NCBI GenBank assembly: GCA_023423405.1
Contig: JAFAFR010000008.1
Span: 186,001-250,000, forward strand
Reading direction: 5' to 3'
DNA length: 64,000 nt
DNA from: Bacteroidota bacterium
Lineage (GTDB): Bacteria; Bacteroidota; Bacteroidia; Chitinophagales; Chitinophagaceae
Shown: positions 61,471-64,000 of the stretch, in pieces
How the letters are laid out: each line of letters begins with the position of its first letter
Numbering within the stretch: position 1 is the first letter of the stretch
Position numbers and translations under genes: made by a program
Notes under the pieces: generated by a model
The model's input: the letters and a program-made list of their open reading frames with translations, nothing else
Database searches by the model: none
What the model was told of the DNA's origin: nothing

Positions 61471-61498
61471 CCTTCCCGCCGCGAATGTGGGCAATCCA

Positions 61499-61506
61499 TA
61501 GTTTTG
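61499..61506 (+). promoter_or_regulatory. Promoter -7 element next to the nadC start
   Basis: TAGTTTTG matches TAnnTTTG exactly and ends four bases before the nadC ATG (61511). If used, the transcript would begin at or next to the start codon. A good -33 box is not seen. Confidence 0.35.
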
Positions 61507-61510
61507 CTGC

Positions 61511-62368
61511 ATGATAGCATTTGACGACCTGCTCAATAAACTCATCCGCGACGGGTTTGCGGAAGACATCGGCGATGGCGACCACAGCACCCTCAGCGTA
61601 ATCCCCAAAGGAGAAAAGGGCAGGGCCGTATTGAAAATAAAGGAAGACGGCATACTGGCTGGCATGGAAGTGGCGGAAAAAATATTCCGCTACCTGCAGC
61701 CGGATATTGGATTTGAGGCTTATAAAAAAGACGGCGATTCCATGTATGCAGGAGAACTGGCTTTCACGGTAACCGCCGATATACATACCATTCTACAAGC
61801 GGAGCGGCTGGTGTTGAACTGCATGCAGCGCATGAGCGGCATTGCAACCCTTACCCGCCAGTATACGTCGTTACTGAAAGGATACCACACCCGCATCCTC
61901 GATACCCGCAAAACCACCCCCAATTTCCGTTTGCTTGAAAAATGGGCCGTGGCCATCGGCGGTGGCGTAAACCATCGCTTTGCGCTCTACGATATGATCA
62001 TGCTCAAAGACAACCACATCGATTATTGCGGCGGCATTGAAAAGGCCATCGAAAAAGCCTGGAACTATGTGCAGCAGTACAAACCCGGATTAAAGATCGA
62101 AGTGGAAACCCGCAGCCTGGCAGATGTAAAAGCGGTTATGGATGCCGGTAAGGGAAAAGTGTTCCGCATCATGCTCGACAATTTCAGCATCCCGCAACTG
62201 GAAGATGCGCTGGCCCTTATTGGCGGCCGGTTTGAAACGGAAGCCAGCGGCGGCATCAACCTGCATAACCTGGTCGACTATGCGAAAACAGGTGTTGATT
62301 TCGTGAGCGTGGGCGCCCTCATTCACCAGGCCCGGAGCCTCGATCTCAGCCTGAAAGCCGTTAAATAA
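61511..62368 (+). CDS. nadC: Nicotinate-nucleotide pyrophosphorylase (carboxylating)
   Basis: Enzyme of NAD synthesis that joins quinolinate with phosphoribosyl pyrophosphate to form nicotinate mononucleotide. The N-terminal EDIGDGDHST (residues 19-28), HTRILDTRKTTPNFRLLEKWAV (about 125-145), GGGVNHRFALYDMIMLKDNH and a C-terminal ASGGINL are the family blocks. The 285 residues are standard. Six bases separate it from the SUI1-type gene. The same product, NaMN, is the substrate of the CobT encoded at 21.8-22.8 kb. Confidence 0.95.
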   Translation: MIAFDDLLNKLIRDGFAEDIGDGDHSTLSVIPKGEKGRAVLKIKEDGILAGMEVAEKIFRYLQPDIGFEAYKKDGDSMYAGELAFTVTADIHTILQAERLVLNCMQRMSGIATLTRQYTSLLKGYHTRILDTRKTTPNFRLLEKWAVAIGGGVNHRFALYDMIMLKDNHIDYCGGIEKAIEKAWNYVQQYKPGLKIEVETRSLADVKAVMDAGKGKVFRIMLDNFSIPQLEDALALIGGRFETEASGGINLHNLVDYAKTGVDFVSVGALIHQARSLDLSLKAVK

Positions 62369-62374
62369 AACCAT

Positions 62375-62716
62375 ATGAAAAAGAAAGGCGATAAAAGCGG
62401 GTTTGTATATTCTACCGATCCCAATTTCAGGTTCGAAGACGAAACAGGAGAAGAACAGGAAACACTTCCTCCGGGCTTGCAGGTATTGCGCGTGTTGCTC
62501 GATAAAAAACAGCGGGCAGGCAAGGCAGTTACCCTGGTAGCGGGTTTCAGCGGCAGGCAGGAAGACCTCGATAGCCTGGGCAAAGAACTGCGCCAGCACT
62601 GTGGTACAGGCGGCGCAGTAAAAGATGGTGAAATACTGGTGCAGGGCGACCAGCGCGATAAAGTACTGGCCTGGCTGCTGAAAAAAGGTTATTCCAAAGC
62701 AAAAAAAGCGGGCTAA
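62375..62716 (+). CDS. eIF1/SUI1-family translation factor (YciH-like)
   Basis: A 113-residue protein of the bacterial SUI1 family. The N-terminal 40 residues are charged (KKKGDKSGFVYSTDPNF). The SUI1 domain follows: VRVLLDKKQRAGKAVTLVAGFSG-type sequence within about 41-64 and LRQHCGTGGAVKDGEILVQGDQRDKVLAWLLKKGY. It is thought to affect start-codon choice, though its bacterial role is uncertain. Likely in one operon with nadC; it converges with the isocitrate dehydrogenase gene. Confidence 0.92.
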   Translation: MKKKGDKSGFVYSTDPNFRFEDETGEEQETLPPGLQVLRVLLDKKQRAGKAVTLVAGFSGRQEDLDSLGKELRQHCGTGGAVKDGEILVQGDQRDKVLAWLLKKGYSKAKKAG

Positions 62717-62738
62717 CGCCAGGGGCGCCTGGAACAGT

Positions 62739-64000
62739 TTATTGTCCCTGGGCCTGGCTGAATCCTTTTTTATCGCCCCACTGGTTCAGCAATTCCAGCG
62801 AACATATCTTGAAATTACCGGTCATGCTTACATAGAGTCCAATGACGTCTTGCTGGTTCACCGGCTGGTCGTCGATGGTTTCAAAACGCACATTGTACTG
62901 GTTCACCAGGTTGGTGAATTTGGAACCGGTGGGCCATACCTGGGTACCGCGGTTGCTGATGTTAACGAGTTTGAATTTAACACCGGCGTGGCGCAGGCTT
63001 TTCTGGGCGATCTCTTCGGGCTGCAGGTTGCTTTCCAGGAAAAAGTCCACTCCCACAATCTTTTCCTGCACGCCTTCCACGCTTTCCAGCATGGGATTCT
63101 TATCGAGGTGCAGCACGGTACAGGAAGTGGGCAGGTCCACCATATCGGGTTTGGGATTGTGCCGGGGCTTCTTGCCAAAATTGCCGATGATCGTTTGTGC
63201 GAAAGCGGTAGTATCGAGGCTGGGCGTACTGCGGTCGCCGAAGTCGCCGGTATGGGCGCCGCTTTCCAGCGTATAGAGCAGGGCGTTTTCGATCATGGCA
63301 GCCGAATCGAGCAGTCCCACGTGTTGCAGCAGTGCAAAGCCACTGAGCAGGAGGGCCGTGGGGTTGGCGATGTTGCGGCCGGCGATATCGGGCGCTGTGC
63401 CGTGGACCGCTTCGAAAATGCAGATGTGGTCGCCGATATTGGCGGAGGGCGCAAAACCAAGTCCGCCAACGAGGCCGGCGCAGAGATCGCTCACGATATC
63501 GCCCTGCAGGTTGGTCAGCACCACCACATCAAAATTATCGGGGCGGGTCACCAGCTTCATGCAGAGATCGTCCACGATCACGTCGTCGGCTTTGAGCTCG
63601 GGGTATTCCCGCGCCACTTCGTAAAAGCATTCCAGGAAGAGGCCATCGGTGAGCTTCATGATATTGGCCTTGTGGCCGCAGGTGATGCGGCGGGCTTTTT
63701 TGCGCTTGGCCATTTCAAAAGCATAACGGATCACCTGCAGGGAACCGGGACGGGTGATGAAACGGCGGCTCAGCGCCACGTCGTGCGTGAGCAGGTGTTC
63801 CACGCCACCGTAGGTATCCTCAATGTTTTCGCGTACGATGGTGATGTCGATGGGAATGCCCGCTTTGGAAAAAACCGTATCCACACCCGACAGGGTTTGG
63901 AAAGTGCGTTTGTTCGCATAGGTATTCCAGGTTTTGCGGGCCGTTACGTTGATGCTTTTCACACCCTTGCCCTTGGGGGTTTCCATGGGCCCTTTGAAAA
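62739..64000 (-). CDS. icd: NADP-type isocitrate dehydrogenase, C-terminal part (cut by window edge)
   Basis: Citric acid cycle enzyme that oxidises isocitrate to 2-oxoglutarate. The visible 420 residues include TIVRENIEDTYGGVEH, DVVVLTNLQGDIVSDLCAGLVGGLGFAPSANIGD (the family signature) and FEAVHGTAPDIAGRNIANPTALLLSG. A C-terminal extension of about 150 residues follows the core, as in Thermus-type dehydrogenases of nearly 500 residues. The frame is open to base 64000 (residues FKGP before the first Met), so the N-terminus lies outside. A weak hairpin (62719-62732) separates it from the SUI1-type gene. Confidence 0.92.
   Translation of the reverse strand, partial: FKGPMETPKGKGVKSINVTARKTWNTYANKRTFQTLSGVDTVFSKAGIPIDITIVRENIEDTYGGVEHLLTHDVALSRRFITRPGSLQVIRYAFEMAKRKKARRITCGHKANIMKLTDGLFLECFYEVAREYPELKADDVIVDDLCMKLVTRPDNFDVVVLTNLQGDIVSDLCAGLVGGLGFAPSANIGDHICIFEAVHGTAPDIAGRNIANPTALLLSGFALLQHVGLLDSAAMIENALLYTLESGAHTGDFGDRSTPSLDTTAFAQTIIGNFGKKPRHNPKPDMVDLPTSCTVLHLDKNPMLESVEGVQEKIVGVDFFLESNLQPEEIAQKSLRHAGVKFKLVNISNRGTQVWPTGSKFTNLVNQYNVRFETIDDQPVNQQDVIGLYVSMTGNFKICSLELLNQWGDKKGFSQAQGQ

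Overview
The window is chromosomal DNA from a member of the Bacteroidota, most likely a Chitinophagaceae-like soil or freshwater bacterium. The evidence is a SusC/SusD pair with an STN domain, the gliding/type IX secretion genes gldK-gldL-gldM-gldN, TonB receptors with a BtuG-like propeller lipoprotein, DUF4271 beside hemD, DUF4783, an ECF sigma factor followed by an anti-sigma/beta-barrel hybrid, and several promoters matching the Bacteroidota TAnnTTTG element. I saw no tRNA, rRNA, CRISPR array, transposase or prophage.

Left part (1-19 kb): a SusC/SusD pair with a metallophosphoesterase; a ChrA-type transporter with an NlpE/META lipoprotein; a PQQ-type propeller; a P1B-4-like metal ATPase; a DUF2975/HTH pair; an ABC ATPase whose partner permease is fused to an M1-type metallopeptidase; a YiaA/B-type membrane protein, a Crp/Fnr regulator, a DUF2490 protein and a secreted hypothetical.

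Middle (19-41 kb): a small membrane ORF, an MscS-type channel, then a minus-strand vitamin B12 operon (cobalamin riboswitch, BtuB-like receptor, BtuG-like lipoprotein, CobT). The riboswitch begins inside the 3' end of a second TonB receptor gene. Next come an amino-acid permease with a PLP enzyme, a TolC/adaptor pair with gpsA, hemW, a BamA/TamA-like protein, DUF4271-hemD, and a KDPG/KDPGal aldolase with DgoK.

41-48 kb: an AbiE-type toxin-antitoxin pair sits between dgoK and a gluconolactonase-family gene plus a GH127 glycosidase, so it may be an insertion into a sugar-acid locus. Its antitoxin promoter is covered by two well-spaced inverted repeats. A DUF255 protein follows.

Right part (48-64 kb): gldKLMN ends in a strong terminator. 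A gene-free stretch of about 650 bases follows, with four evenly spaced 10-bp repeats between two inverted arms. Beyond it are a minus-strand sigma / dual-membrane anti-sigma / lipoprotein / uvrC cluster, a haem-binding-domain protein, gpmI, a DUF4783 protein, nadC, an eIF1/SUI1-type protein, and the C-terminal part of an isocitrate dehydrogenase cut by the window edge.

The most interesting candidates are the riboswitch embedded in a coding end, the AbiE operator, the repeat element after gldN, the Dma-like anti-sigma protein and the ABC permease-peptidase fusion. All calls come from reading the sequence; no database search was possible.
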